Assembly: GCA_026390695.1 (NCBI GenBank)
Contig: JAPLFL010000042.1
Location: 1 to 52,765, forward strand
Origin: Candidatus Kapaibacterium sp.
GTDB lineage: Bacteria > Bacteroidota > Ignavibacteria > Kapaibacteriales > UBA2268
DNA length: 52,765 nucleotides
Direction: 5' to 3'
Position numbers and translations under genes: made by a program. Below the pieces are notes generated by a model, which saw nothing but the letters and a program-made list of their open reading frames with translations, was not told the DNA's origin and made no database searches. Below, piece after piece: positions 16,801 through 25,300 of the stretch. Positions within the stretch are counted from its first letter, which is position 1. Every line of letters begins with the position of its first letter.

Positions 16801-16979
16801 CTAATATCAAAATTGGATTCGGATAAATTCAGAATTTGATTGCCCACTGCATCAATAGCATAAAATTCGGCTCTCATCAGTGGATATTTAGAAGGATCAA
16901 TGTTGAAAACAGACAGGTTCTGAGCACTCAAGTTAAAGTAAAATAGTAGAATCGAAAGACTTAAAATATATTTCTTCAT
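10830..16979 (-). CDS. Giant secreted vWA/WD40-repeat protein with T9SS sorting domain
   Basis: A 2049-residue protein with signal peptide 1-20 (LSAQ). A von Willebrand A domain follows (~80-258) with an intact MIDAS: D89-I-S91-G-S93, Thr155 region 'DGTNYD', and D186 in 'FLSDG'. Next come an Ig-like segment (~290-400) and a 'PNGGE...G....IKW' module (~405-480). A long run of WD40 blades spans ~500-1393, with motifs such as 'FSPDGSKIISSG', 'LKLWDLTTGQ' and 'IIIWEVKSGS'. ASH/choice-of-anchor-type repeats lie at ~1400-1815, a cohesin-like domain at ~1830-1960, and a type A sorting tail at ~1965-2049 ('VSPNPATDLIDIKI...GKYILQLE'). It is expected to be a large cell-surface binding or adhesion protein. 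Convergent with the upstream cluster. The partner is unknown. Confidence 0.9.
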   Translation of the reverse strand: MKKYILSLSILLFYFNLSAQNLSVFNIDPSKYPLMRAEFYAIDAVGNQILNLSESNFDISENGVSRTVTNVSCPAPRPPIATSTVLSMDISGSMLGTNIKLAKEAAKAWVEGMPPNISECAITSFSDNEYINQDFTNDKQLLLKKIETFQTMDGTNYDKAFLDPICGNIKIDSRGKYKRVIVFLSDGLPNFKPDVNKIIALANTNSISIYCVTLGMPCPDVLKSIASATGAEYFENVTTVNQAREIYNRILRIVQRNSSCTIEWISGNSCMLETRKLIVTNLINNSSSTQYYDAPKNSVSDLTISPGTVIFRNVVPGKQKDTTIKIKAFNDTFDVTDIVSDNPLFFASPTAFKLAKGDSINIKVSFAPTDSSYSFSKVKIINALCPKIFYVSGGYLGKKPVKNTLKVIFPNGGEKLVAGSDTLIKWTGISEADTVRLEYSYDSGNSWHLINHYGRGLSYNWKNIPKTPSSNCLIHANQTQSASNDWQTESFIGYSSAATRFNYSHDSTRFLYLVNGKLFIYNATTLSYDKELKGISTYFLSYAWNTDDTWIVAGTNDGQVCIFDSFTGELINTYRSTAFNVNGIAIKNDNSQIYTAGNDYKFKVWDTYSGKITQSTNIGLGTCLDISPDGQIISCGNSDNTSLINAKTFKVISNLYTVQVTSTVFSPDGSKIISSGNGTSLINVPARSVTYTIAGQSSRAAISPDWKVLTSGFIPISLYNLSDGKFIRNLYTNSYCSSFTPDGSKILTHDGFKFCLIDTTEHRPISDTLKMGTNTAITAIIPSPNDSTLCLLRSDGQVNLWDFPGDSLLNILSVVNQKITNVLYHPNGRFILTNAQNNTNESVVIWNTDGNVSHASPYPAVSKTKLTAIAIGPSGSYISGYSGSISITSPSTTFLTCADDGIIRVWSMDDSTGALLGTSGTYMDHKSYALAMSPDYKYIISGGASDGMIYIWDFHKHKLLDSIYTRANPVSKIIFSPDSAKFLCICGNYLQVFDFASHKELVSFYISGISNIMNSSDGMNYLITVGGELLSVDAKTYVIKNYYNSFNQIGLVHQSDTLAYCLGNPVLKMKYNVDNFPALSNNFKGQVTNCKFSPDGKNIAAFVTSYQNLPNQSSSAYTLNIFDRGTGVEQFQSLMKFACAGTDNGGHSQKPTGLAFTADGLRAVSSSLDSTLKLWDLTTGQVLITMHDHPKIPTGVAISPDGKYIVSTCEDYQLKIFDGSTGKYLNRMLGHRREANDVCFSPDSRHAYSCGNDSTVFEWDLEREYFSGSMSGHKDKVMCIDVSADGAKLATGSMDTTIIIWEVKSGSPLMRLKTSSPVKKVKFIPDGSKVISSDNFGKISVWDLIDGIKVIDINAGSYINDISVSPDGRRFITGSDDGSIRSWLIDSTYSIQDDESDNLWSIVAPNLSSLDINFGAVEVGTVKDSALTNFILNTGTYKARIDSIYFGGADPSNFEIVSGFPPFIAEGSDSQKVEFRFKPKDEGVKSAIIYIRTQTDTLKQKIFGKGFVNLIALSNNDVEFDSTLVKTSKDSLCRAILQNTGTYPALVSSIAFLGPNINDFRLASGSVDTSFVLKPGEFAALPIRYTPMELGLGSGRIAFYCADIAKPVEANLYGTGFSNGPRIRVANQLKVHNLVCESSALDTIIIDNVGFDSLFISDAKLSGGQQNDFIIVSPAAPVTVLPDSSLQIIVLYLPQNTGQSNAELTVISNAFGDSVKIFNLLSSKENISFNAGPQLIDFGYLKMKVTRDTSISVVNTGSILSTFLLSASSNITIDKNVLKIAARDSIPVNIHYKGIDRPCTFADTVIVEDTICNKIQEIIINGIVNPPFSSKITVGNGEASPGEILEIPITISNPDSLRVSTATGFSGELNFNASLLAVLNYPSGAVLNGIRTIPLNNLSIKNTDIAKIKFKAALGNADRTALWLTNYRINGDSVTLDTANGSFKLLGICYQGGQRLLQTNPAGAEIISVSPNPATDLIDIKINLIEYGETRLSLYDLSGKVIKEILCENISASGVRNFSVRTDKISDGKYILQLETPSAKLFQLISVVK

Positions 16980-17135
16980 TTCGATTCCATTAACTCAATC
17001 AAAAAATTTATTATCAGCTATTAAATTATGATTTTTTTTTGATATATGCAAGTATAAAATATGCAAAAATTAAAATTAATTTAATTATCCCGAATTAATC
17101 AATAGAAATTTCGATCTAACCCTTCAGGGATTGTA

Positions 17136-17353
17136 TTATGGCTGACTATGATATAATGTTTCGTATATTTTAACAATTTCTTCAAAATCTACACCTTGCT
17201 ATCGCTACACCCTGCCATTATATATTTTCTGTCTGTAGAATATTTCACAAAAGTATAATAGATCGGATTCGTTACTTTACTGAGAATATCTTTGGCATTA
17301 GCAGCAGCGTATAGAGCGAATAAAAGCATTAATATTCGGATTAAATCACTCAT
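17136..17353 (-). pseudogene. Decayed start of a secreted WD40-type protein
   Basis: Reading on the - strand from ATG 17353, a 54-codon frame gives a signal peptide (MSDLIRILMLLFALYAAANA) and then 'VKYSTDRKYIMAGCSDSKV', the opening of a WD40 blade. It ends in TAG at 17189-17191. A +1 shift continues with 'DFEEIVKIYETLYHSQ' to a TAA at 17136-17138, again blade-like. I read this as the 5' remnant of a WD40 gene broken by a frameshift and deleted beyond. It lies just upstream of the giant WD40 gene on the same strand, so a shared origin is possible. The call rests on motif resemblance only. Confidence 0.5.
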
Positions 17354-17567
17354 CCCAAAACGTCACTATTTCCAAAATTACACATTAGCTAATAATAATG
17401 ATCTACTAAAGCGGAATTAGTTGCCACGAAACTTTTCTCGAAACTATTTCGTGAGTCGTTTTTGAACGACGTAGTTGACAGTAAAAATTTGAGGAGCTAA
17501 TTTTGTAAAGTTCTTTGAAAGTTTATCATGGTAAGAATGAAATCTAAAATTAGTGCTACTTTCATTA

Positions 17568-17645
17568 GGGGATTCCTGCATTCGAGACTGTGTGAAAACA
17601 CGAAATAATAAGGTATCTGTCATTCCTGCGCATGCAGGAATCCCC
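17568..17645. repeat. Inverted repeat with 14-bp perfect arms (palindromic repeat family)
   Basis: GGGGATTCCTGCAT (17568-17581) pairs perfectly with ATGCAGGAATCCCC (17632-17645). The right half (TGTCATTCCTGCGCATGCAGG, from 17618) matches the repeat at 8263-8333. The inner GAGACTGTGTGAAAA resembles GAGACTTTGTGAAAG beside the half copy at 8220, so the element is dispersed. Confidence 0.75.
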
Positions 17646-17798
17646 TTCGGTTACAATGTAAAATTACTGAATATTGACAAATGATAGAAAAAATAATTGG
17701 AAATTCCAAAATCCCTGTAATCCGCGATTCAGAATTCCAAAAATCTCGTAATCCCTTAATCTTAAAAATCCAAGTTCAGACACGAAAAGGGCAAAAAC

Positions 17799-17923
17799 TA
17801 TGCAAATTTATGCAAATGGCTTTTGGAAGCGCTGCTGGAGCAGCCTCACGATGCATAATGCGCTATGCAAATTTATGCAAAAGACTGCATTTTTACATTA
17901 TAAAATGTGCAAATTATGCAAAT
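17799..17923. repeat. Direct repeats of TATGCAAA(T)
   Basis: CTATGCAAATTTATGCAAA occurs at about 17799 and again at about 17863, and a looser form (TGTGCAAATTATGCAAAT) at about 17907. Between the first two is a small hairpin, GCTGCTGGAGCAGC. The spacing of the first two pairs is about 64 bases. The role is unknown; protein binding sites or decayed repeat units are possible. Confidence 0.55.
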
Positions 17924-18049
17924 ATAAAAAATCTCAGGTCAGACAAATAATTCGTAATTATTTTCGTCTTCCTTGAAAACATTCTTTGTTTATATTAAAT
18001 AATTGAGTTAATTTAAATATGTAATTTCCATTAAGAAACATGATTAATT

Positions 18050-19456
18050 ATGAAAATATATTTCCTACTTTTATCAATAATTTGTGCGACATTTTTTGAA
18101 ATGGCTGCTATGGCTAAATCTCCTATTGATTCTAACTACATAATAAAAAATTATTCGGAAATCTCAAAAAAGATTATCGAAGCAGTTATGTCTCATGAGG
18201 GTTCATGGGATCGACTTGCTTATATGTGTGATACATATGGCCCGCGTTTAGCAGGGTCCGAAGGATTGAATCAAGCACTGAATTGGGCTTTTGAGGAGAT
18301 GAAAAAGGATAAATTGGATAATGTCCGTACCGAAGAAGTTATGGTTCCGCATTGGCAGCGTGGGAATGAATTTTGCGAATTGCTTATCCCAAGGAAAACT
18401 AATATACGTATGTGCGCTTTAGGAGGAAGTGTGGCTACACCAAAAGACGGCATTACTGCTCCGGTTGTAGTATTTCATAGCTTTGATGAGTTAAAAGCAA
18501 ATCCTGAGAAAGCTAAGGGTAAGATTGTACTTTTCCAATATAAATATGAAAATTATGGACAAGCCGTACAATTCCGTGTTCGAGGCGCTTCAGAGGCAGC
18601 ACGGGCTGGTGCAGTAGCAAGCATCATCCGCTCAGTTACCCCCGAATCCATGAAGAATCCTCATACCGGAGTTATGTTCTATAATGACAGTATCCCTAAA
18701 ATTCCTCATGCTGCCATACCGGGTGAGGATGCCGACATGTTGGAACGTATGTACAATCGCGGTCAGAATCCAACGGTTCATCTTTACATGGAAGCTGAAA
18801 CCTTGCCTGATGCGCCATCAATGAACGTTATGGGTGAAATCACAGGTAATAATTTAAAAGATGAAATCGTGGCTTTAGGTGGTCACTCGGATTGCTGGGA
18901 TCTGGGGCTTGGTGCTCAAGACGATGGCAGTGGGATGGTTGCTTGCTGGGAAGCAGTAAAGATATTAAAAAATATGGGACTGAAAGCCTCGCGTACACTG
19001 AGAGCTGTTCTATGGGTGAACGAAGAAAACGGTACTCGTGGCGGAAAAAAATATGCAGAACTTCATAAAGATGAAAAACATGCCCTCGTTTTTGAAATGG
19101 ATATCGGTGCATATCCGCCAGAAAAGATAGCTTTTACCGGAACCGACGAAATTTTTGATATACTCAAAGGATTAGAGCCATTGGTGAAATCTTTGGGTAA
19201 TATAAAAGTTACAAAAGGTGGCGGAGGTGTGGATATTGGACCGATGATGCATGATAATGGAACTTATGGAATGAGCATTAATACAGATGACAAAGGTGAT
19301 TATTTCCGCCATCATCATTCAATTACCGATACTCCCGATAAAGTAAATCCTGAAGATTTCAAAAAGTGCATTGCAGTTATAGCTGTAGCTGTATATATTT
19401 ATGCAGATCTACCAATTGATTTGGTAACTCATCCGACATTGCATAATTCAAAATAG
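18050..19456 (+). CDS. Exported M28-family zinc metallopeptidase (carboxypeptidase Q-like)
   Basis: A 468-residue exported peptidase (signal peptide 1-22). A protease-associated (PA) domain lies at ~130-245, inserted as in plasma glutamate carboxypeptidase relatives. The M28 dizinc site is complete by motif: H279 in 'LGGHSDCWD', bridging D291 in 'GAQDDGSG', the catalytic/binding pair E325-E326 in 'VNEENG', D351 in 'EMDIGA', and His in 'RHHHSITDTPDKV' (421-423). It probably releases amino acids from peptides in the periplasm or outside the cell. It is followed by a hairpin at 19467-19500 and appears to be transcribed alone. Confidence 0.93.
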   Translation: MKIYFLLLSIICATFFEMAAMAKSPIDSNYIIKNYSEISKKIIEAVMSHEGSWDRLAYMCDTYGPRLAGSEGLNQALNWAFEEMKKDKLDNVRTEEVMVPHWQRGNEFCELLIPRKTNIRMCALGGSVATPKDGITAPVVVFHSFDELKANPEKAKGKIVLFQYKYENYGQAVQFRVRGASEAARAGAVASIIRSVTPESMKNPHTGVMFYNDSIPKIPHAAIPGEDADMLERMYNRGQNPTVHLYMEAETLPDAPSMNVMGEITGNNLKDEIVALGGHSDCWDLGLGAQDDGSGMVACWEAVKILKNMGLKASRTLRAVLWVNEENGTRGGKKYAELHKDEKHALVFEMDIGAYPPEKIAFTGTDEIFDILKGLEPLVKSLGNIKVTKGGGGVDIGPMMHDNGTYGMSINTDDKGDYFRHHHSITDTPDKVNPEDFKKCIAVIAVAVYIYADLPIDLVTHPTLHNSK

Positions 19457-19466
19457 ATTGAATCAG

Positions 19467-19500
19467 ACTCATCTGATGACTTGGAAATCTTCGGATGAGT
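19467..19500 (+). terminator. Hairpin after the M28 peptidase gene
   Basis: ACTCATCTGA pairs with TCGGATGAGT (one G-T pair), loop about 14 bases, 11 bases after the stop codon. The following sequence is T-rich but has no continuous T-run, so termination is likely but not certain. Confidence 0.5.
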
Positions 19501-19600
19501 GCATAGATTTTAATTTTGCTCCGTCTTAAGAAGGTACAAACTAAATAATCAAGATTTATTATTTAATTTTGTAATTATTAATAATTATTAAGAGAAAACG

Positions 19601-20050
19601 ATGGAAATGAGTCACACCGATAGTCAGGGAAAAGCAAAAATGGTCGATGTTTCAGAAAAAAATATTGTTCATAGGACAGCTAAGGCGCAGGGCAAGGTTT
19701 TTTTAAATTCTGAAGCATATTTATCACTCAAGAATAATGATTTAAAAAAAGGAGATGCGCTTGCTGTTGCTAAAATAGGAGCAATACAAGCAGCTAAGAA
19801 TACATCGGGGTTAATTCCTCTTTGCCACAATATTCCGATAAATCAAGTTGATTTAAGTTTTGATTTAAATGACGATGAAAATTCTGTAACAATCAACTCT
19901 TTCGCAATAACCGATGCAAAAACCGGTATTGAGATGGAGGCATTAGTTGCTGTTAGCCTTGCCGGACTGATTATTTATGATATGTGCAAAGCAATAGACA
20001 AAAAAATTCGTATCACAGATATTCGGCTAATAGAAAAAACAAAAATATAA
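19601..20050 (+). CDS. moaC: Cyclic pyranopterin monophosphate synthase MoaC
   Basis: A 149-residue protein, near the normal family length (~160). MoaC makes cyclic pyranopterin monophosphate from the MoaA product in molybdenum cofactor synthesis. Diagnostic motifs are 'MVDVSEK' (14-20), K50-G-D-A, 'LIPLCHNIPI' (71-80) and 'GIEMEALVAVS...IYDMCKAIDK' (109-134) with D127 and K130. An ATG at 19601 after AGAGAAAA is used; Met3 is an alternative. It stands alone; no other moa/moe genes are in the window. It is convergent with fusA. Confidence 0.95.
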   Translation: MEMSHTDSQGKAKMVDVSEKNIVHRTAKAQGKVFLNSEAYLSLKNNDLKKGDALAVAKIGAIQAAKNTSGLIPLCHNIPINQVDLSFDLNDDENSVTINSFAITDAKTGIEMEALVAVSLAGLIIYDMCKAIDKKIRITDIRLIEKTKI

Positions 20051-20127
20051 AAGTAATAAAGTGGGTTACTTTATCATTATCCCCTTTAATCATTAATAAT
20101 TAACCATAGACAATTAACAATTATTTA

Positions 20128-22212
20128 TTATTTATTCTTCTTCCTGTATTCATCAATAATTTCATCTTGAACAGATTTAGGCACAGGCACATATTTCAAG
20201 AATTCCATAGTAAATTCACCCTTACCTTGAGTAACACTGCGAATATCAGTTGAATAACCAAACATTTCTTTCAAAGGAACTTCTGATTCGACTGTGACAT
20301 ATCCAAGCTCAACACTTGCATTCATAATAATTCCGCGACGCTGATTAATCTGCCCGATAACTACACCCTGAAACTCTTCAGGAGCAGAAACTTCAAGTTT
20401 CATAATAGGCTCAAGTATAATCGGTTTTGCATGACTGACAGCTTCCTTCATTGCAGCCTTTCCGCATACCTTAAACGCCATATCAGATGAATCCACAGTA
20501 TGAGTGGATCCGTCGTTAATAGTGGCTTTAATGCCAACCAACTGCTGACCAATAAGATAACCTTCATGCAATTGCTCTTGAAATCCTTTATCAACTGCCG
20601 GTATATATTCACGTGGAATAACGCCACCAACAATTTTATTATCAAATTCATAAGTTTCAGTAGAAATAAGCGGCATAGGCTCAATAAAACCGGCAACCCG
20701 TGCGAATTGCCCCGATCCACCTGTTTGCTTTTTATGAGTATAATCAAACTCAACACGTTTGGTAATAGTTTCGCGATAAGCAACTTTTGGCTTACCAACT
20801 ACTATTTCGCAGTTATATTCTCTTTTAATTCTCTCAATATATATTTCGAGATGAAGTTCACCCATTCCTCTGATCAATGTATCGCCGCTCTCCTCATCGA
20901 AATTCACCTGAAATGTTGGATCTTCTTTTCTGAAACGGTTTAAAGCCTTAGAGAAATTAACCTGTCCTGCTCGTTCTTTTGGTGAAACAGCAAGCTCAAT
21001 AACAGGATTCGGAACAAACATTGATGTCATTGTATAGTTTAAACGGCCATCATTAAAAGTATCACCCGAAGCACATTCCACGCCAAATAAAGCAACAATA
21101 TCACCTGATTGAGCAGAATCAATTTCATTCAATTCATTTGCATGCATACGAACCAAACGGGGAATCTTAACTTTTTTCCCATTTGCTATATTATAAATAA
21201 CATCTCCTTTAGCAAGTTTTCCCTGATAAATTCGTGTATAAGTTAACTGTCCATATTTACCATCTTCAAGTTTGAAGGCCAGAGCAATTAATGGTAGAGT
21301 GCTATCGTGATGAAGAAGAACTTTCTCTTCATGATTATCGCGGTCAAGAGCAAAATTTTTCTTCTCTGAGGGATTAGGCAAATATCGACATACTGCATCC
21401 AAAAGCGGTTGAATACCAATGTTCTTTTTTGCAGTTCCGATATACACAGGAGTAATATGAAGAGCGATAGTTTGCTTTCTTATCGAATCATTAATCTGAT
21501 CCACAGGGACATCTTCTTCATTTAAAAACTTTTCAGCAATATCATCATCATAATCAGCAAGAATTTCGATAATTTTCAATCTGCGTTCTTTAGCTTCATT
21601 AATCAGATGAGCCGGAATAGCTTTTTCGATAACATTTTCACCGTTACTACCTTCAAAATAAAGTGCTTTCATTGAGAGTAAATCAATAATACCTTCAAAA
21701 CGATCTTCCAAGCCAATCGGCATAGTCATCATAATTGGCCGGTGCTTTAATTTTTCTTCAAGCTGAGAAACAACTCTATCAGGGTTAGCACCTGAACGAT
21801 CAACTTTATTGATAAAAGCAACACGAGGAACACTATAACGCCGCATCTGGCGATCAACCGTTAAAGATTGACTCTGCACTCCTGCAACACCGCAAAGTAC
21901 AAGAACAGCACCGTCCAAAACACGTAGAGCACGTTCAACCTCAACTGTGAAGTCAATGTGCCCGGGAGTATCAATCAGGTTAATCTGATAATCATTCCAA
22001 GTGCAATAAGTAGCTGCAGACTGAATGGTAATACCTTTTTCACGTTCAAGATCCATTGAATCCATTGTAGGCCCGGCACCACCTTTACTGCGTACTTCAA
22101 TAATCTGATGAATTTTACCTGTAAAAAACAAGATACGTTCACTCAGAGTTGTTTTTCCGGAATCGATATGAGCAGCAATTCCAATATTTCTTAAATTTAG
22201 ATTCTCAGCCAT
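20128..22212 (-). CDS. fusA: Elongation factor G, mitochondrial EF-G1/spdEFG1-like type
   Basis: A 694-residue translocation GTPase. ATG 22212 ([11 protein letters not shown]) is preferred over a TTG at 22227. G motifs: AHIDSGKT (14-21), DTPGH (81-85), NKVD (135-138). Later domains are complete ('[14 protein letters not shown]', '[19 protein letters not shown]', '[19 protein letters not shown]'). The sequence follows mitochondrial EF-G1: '[15 protein letters not shown]', '[19 protein letters not shown]', '[16 protein letters not shown]' where classical EF-G has 'HIDAGKTTTTERIL' and 'MDWMEQERERGITITSAAT'. Such EF-G1 copies also occur in spirochaetes, planctomycetes and deltaproteobacteria beside a second EF-G. 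It is downstream of rpoC but separated by a hairpin (22259-22296). The usual rpsL-rpsG neighbours are missing. Confidence 0.93.
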   Translation of the reverse strand: MAENLNLRNIGIAAHIDSGKTTLSERILFFTGKIHQIIEVRSKGGAGPTMDSMDLEREKGITIQSAATYCTWNDYQINLIDTPGHIDFTVEVERALRVLDGAVLVLCGVAGVQSQSLTVDRQMRRYSVPRVAFINKVDRSGANPDRVVSQLEEKLKHRPIMMTMPIGLEDRFEGIIDLLSMKALYFEGSNGENVIEKAIPAHLINEAKERRLKIIEILADYDDDIAEKFLNEEDVPVDQINDSIRKQTIALHITPVYIGTAKKNIGIQPLLDAVCRYLPNPSEKKNFALDRDNHEEKVLLHHDSTLPLIALAFKLEDGKYGQLTYTRIYQGKLAKGDVIYNIANGKKVKIPRLVRMHANELNEIDSAQSGDIVALFGVECASGDTFNDGRLNYTMTSMFVPNPVIELAVSPKERAGQVNFSKALNRFRKEDPTFQVNFDEESGDTLIRGMGELHLEIYIERIKREYNCEIVVGKPKVAYRETITKRVEFDYTHKKQTGGSGQFARVAGFIEPMPLISTETYEFDNKIVGGVIPREYIPAVDKGFQEQLHEGYLIGQQLVGIKATINDGSTHTVDSSDMAFKVCGKAAMKEAVSHAKPIILEPIMKLEVSAPEEFQGVVIGQINQRRGIIMNASVELGYVTVESEVPLKEMFGYSTDIRSVTQGKGEFTMEFLKYVPVPKSVQDEIIDEYRKKNK

Positions 22213-22258
22213 TTTATTAACACACAATAAAAAATTTACAATTCATAATTTAAATTTA

Positions 22259-22296
22259 AATCCTCACGCTATAAAATCTTTTAAAGCGTGAGGATT
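22259..22296 (-). terminator. Terminator-like hairpin between rpoC and fusA
   Basis: A perfect 12-bp stem AATCCTCACGCT/AGCGTGAGGATT with a 14-base loop, followed on the - strand by T-rich sequence (TTTAAATTTAAATTAT). It lies after the rpoC stop codon and about 45 bases before the fusA start. It may terminate or attenuate transcription from the rpo operon, so fusA may have its own promoter or be lowered relative to rpoC. Confidence 0.6.
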
Positions 22297-22351
22297 ATTT
22301 TCGAATCGGTTAAATATAAATAATCACCGAATTTTCATTAAGTTAAATAAA

Positions 22352-25300
22352 TTATTTAACTTCTAAAACTAATTTTGCTTCATCCATATCTACTTCTAAC
22401 TGACGTTTTGGAGTATGATGTTTTTCATTTGATTCAGATTTCTCAGTTTTTTCGGGACGCCCGAAGATATTTCCAACGTCACTGATTACATTCATTTCCT
22501 GATAGAATCTGATTCCAGTTCCGGCAGGAATTAACTGACCAAGAATGATATTCTCCTTCAAGCCGTGCATATTATCAATTTTTGCAGATACTGCAGCGTC
22601 GGATAGAACACGGGTAGTTTCCTGGAATGATGCGGCGGAAAGCCAGCTTTCAGTTGTTAAGGAAGCCTGAGTGATACCGAGTAAGATAGGTTCACCAATT
22701 GCAGGATCAGCAGGTCGTGAATCAACTAAAATGGCTCCTTTTTTCTTAAGGTCATTATTAACTTCACGCACTTTCTTCTTGGGCACGAGAGCACCGGTTT
22801 TAAATTTGCTATCACCTTTATCTTCGATTACAACCAAGTTCTTCAATCTCGTATTTTCATCGAGGAAACGAATTCTGTCAATATGATCATTCTCGAGGAA
22901 GTTGGAATCACCTGAATCAATGAGTTTGACCTTTTGGAGCATTTGACGAACGATAACCTCAATATGTTTATCGTTAATTTTCACACCCTGCATACGATAA
23001 ACTTCCTGAATTTCATTTACAAGATATTCCTGTACAGCATTCGGACCTTTGATTCTTAAAATATCATGTGGATTGATCGAGCCTTCTGTCAATCGATCTC
23101 CGGCACGAACAAAATCATCTTCCTGAACTAAGATATATTTTCCAACTGGTACCGAATATTCCATCTTGGTTTTTGTATCCAAACTGGTTACGGTTATTAC
23201 ACGTTGGCCACGTTTTTGTTTTTCAAAATTAATAATTCCATCAATATCTGAAACTGTTGCAGGATTCTGTGGAGCACGTGATTCGAATAATTCGGTAACA
23301 CGTGGTAAACCTCCTGTAATATCACGCATACGGCCAAGATCACGAGGAATTTTAACAAGGGGCGATCCTACTCCTACTAAATCATTGTCATCAACTCTGA
23401 TCTGAGCACGTGTAGGAATATTATATGTTTTAAGTACTTTTGCTTCATCATCAACAATTTCAATCATCGGTGACTTTGTTCTATCGCGGGAATCAATAAC
23501 AACCTTTGTAATGTGGCCTGTTTGTTCATCATTTACTTCACGATAAGTGATGTTTGGCTGTAAGTCACGATAGCGAACACGTCCAGAAACTTCAGTAATA
23601 ATTGCTGAGTTATACGGATCCCATTCGTAGATCATCATTCCTTTTTTAACCATGTCATTTTCTTGTACTTTAAGAACAGCGCCATAAGTTGCATCGTATT
23701 TGTTCAAAATTCGGTTCGAATCAGGATCAACGATATTGATCACGCCACTACGGCTTACGACAATACTTATTTGTCCTTCATCACCTTCATAACTTACTAT
23801 TCTCATATTTTCAAATTGTACCTGTCCGTCGAATTTTGCTACTACCGAAGACTGTGAGGCTACCAATAGAGCAGTACCACCGGTATGGAATGTACGCAAT
23901 GTTAACTGAGTACCAGGCTCACCGATTGACTGTGAAGCAACTGTTCCGACAGCTTCACCTGAATCTATTAATCTTCCTGTTGCAAGGTTTCTTCCATAAC
24001 ATTTAGCGCAAACTCCACGTCTTGATTCACAAGTCAACACCGAACGGATAAGAACAGAATCAAGAGCAGATTGCTCTATTTTTTGTGCAATTTCTTCATC
24101 AATTACATTTTTTGCCTTAATAATCATTTCACCGGTAATCGGATCAATAACATCAACAAGAGCAACACGTCCCAAGATACGTTCGTATAAAGGTTCTTTT
24201 ACTTCTTCACCGTCTTTTAAAGCTGTCATATCAACTCCGCGGATTGTTCCGCAGTCAACTTCAGATATAATAACGTCCTGTGCTACGTCATGCAAACGAC
24301 GAGTCAAATAACCGGCATCAGCAGTTTTCAAAGCAGTATCGGCAAGACCTTTACGAGCACCGTGAGTAGAAATAAAATATTCGAGAATCGATAATCCTTC
24401 TTTGAAGTTAGCAATGATCGGGTTTTCGATAAGTTCGCCTGTTGAACCGGAAAGAGATTTTTTAGGTTTTGCCATCAATCCACGCATACCTGCAAGCTGA
24501 CGAATCTGCTCTTTAGATCCACGTGCCTGAGAATCCAACATCATCCAGAATGTATTGAATCCCTGATCAATTTGAGATAATTCCGAATATAACTTGTCAG
24601 CAACACGATTAGTAGCAGTTGACCAGTTATCAATAATTTTATTATAGCGTTCACCACTGGAGATAACACCATTTTTATATGCAAATTCTATTTCATCAAT
24701 TTTCTTTTGGGTTTTAGCTATGATGGCTTCTTTTTCCATTGGAACAATAACATCAGCTATGGATACTGATAATCCACCTTTAGAAGCATAGAAAAATCCT
24801 GTATCTTTCAAGTCGTCCAAAAACTCAACTGTACTGGCAAGTCCGGCTTTTCGGAAGCAGATACCAATAATCTGGCGTAATCTTTTTTTAGTCAAAACTT
24901 CATTGATGTATCCCATTTCTTTAGGGACAATGAAATTAAATAATACACGGCCAGCGGTGGTTTCAATAAATTCCTTACCATACCGGACTTTGATTCTTGC
25001 ATGAAGATTCAAAACTCCGCTATTTACTGCTATGTTTACTTCTTCAGGATTAGAGAAAGTTTTATTTTCTCCCATCACACCTTTTTTGGCTTTAGTCAGA
25101 TAATAAACGCCTAAAACCATGTCCTGCGAAGGAACTGCAATAGGGTCACCATTCTGAGTGTGCATAATATTATGTGGTGCAAGAATAAGGAGCAAAGCTT
25201 CAAGCTGCGATTCAAAACTCAAAGGAATGTGAACAGCCATCTGATCACCGTCAAAGTCAGCGTTGAAAGCCGTACATACTAAAGGATGCAATTGAATGGC

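Larger units (their letters stand above)
16980..18049. other. Gene-poor region with repeats and a decayed gene
   Basis: About 1.07 kb without an intact gene. From left to right it holds a poly-T stretch upstream of the giant vWA gene (probable promoter side), a broken WD40-type gene start (17136-17353), hairpin-prone sequence near 17430-17475, a large inverted repeat (17568-17645), and octamer-like direct repeats (17799-17923). A 90-codon + strand frame (17681-17950) crosses the direct repeats and is not supported as a gene. The last ~100 bases are AT-rich and precede the M28 peptidase. Confidence 0.6.

Noticed and set aside
17681-17950. 90-codon + strand open frame
   Set aside because: It crosses direct repeats, has low-complexity composition and no ribosome binding site.
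22213-22351. rpsL or rpsG between rpoC and fusA
   Set aside because: The gap is only ~140 bases and contains a hairpin, no coding sequence.
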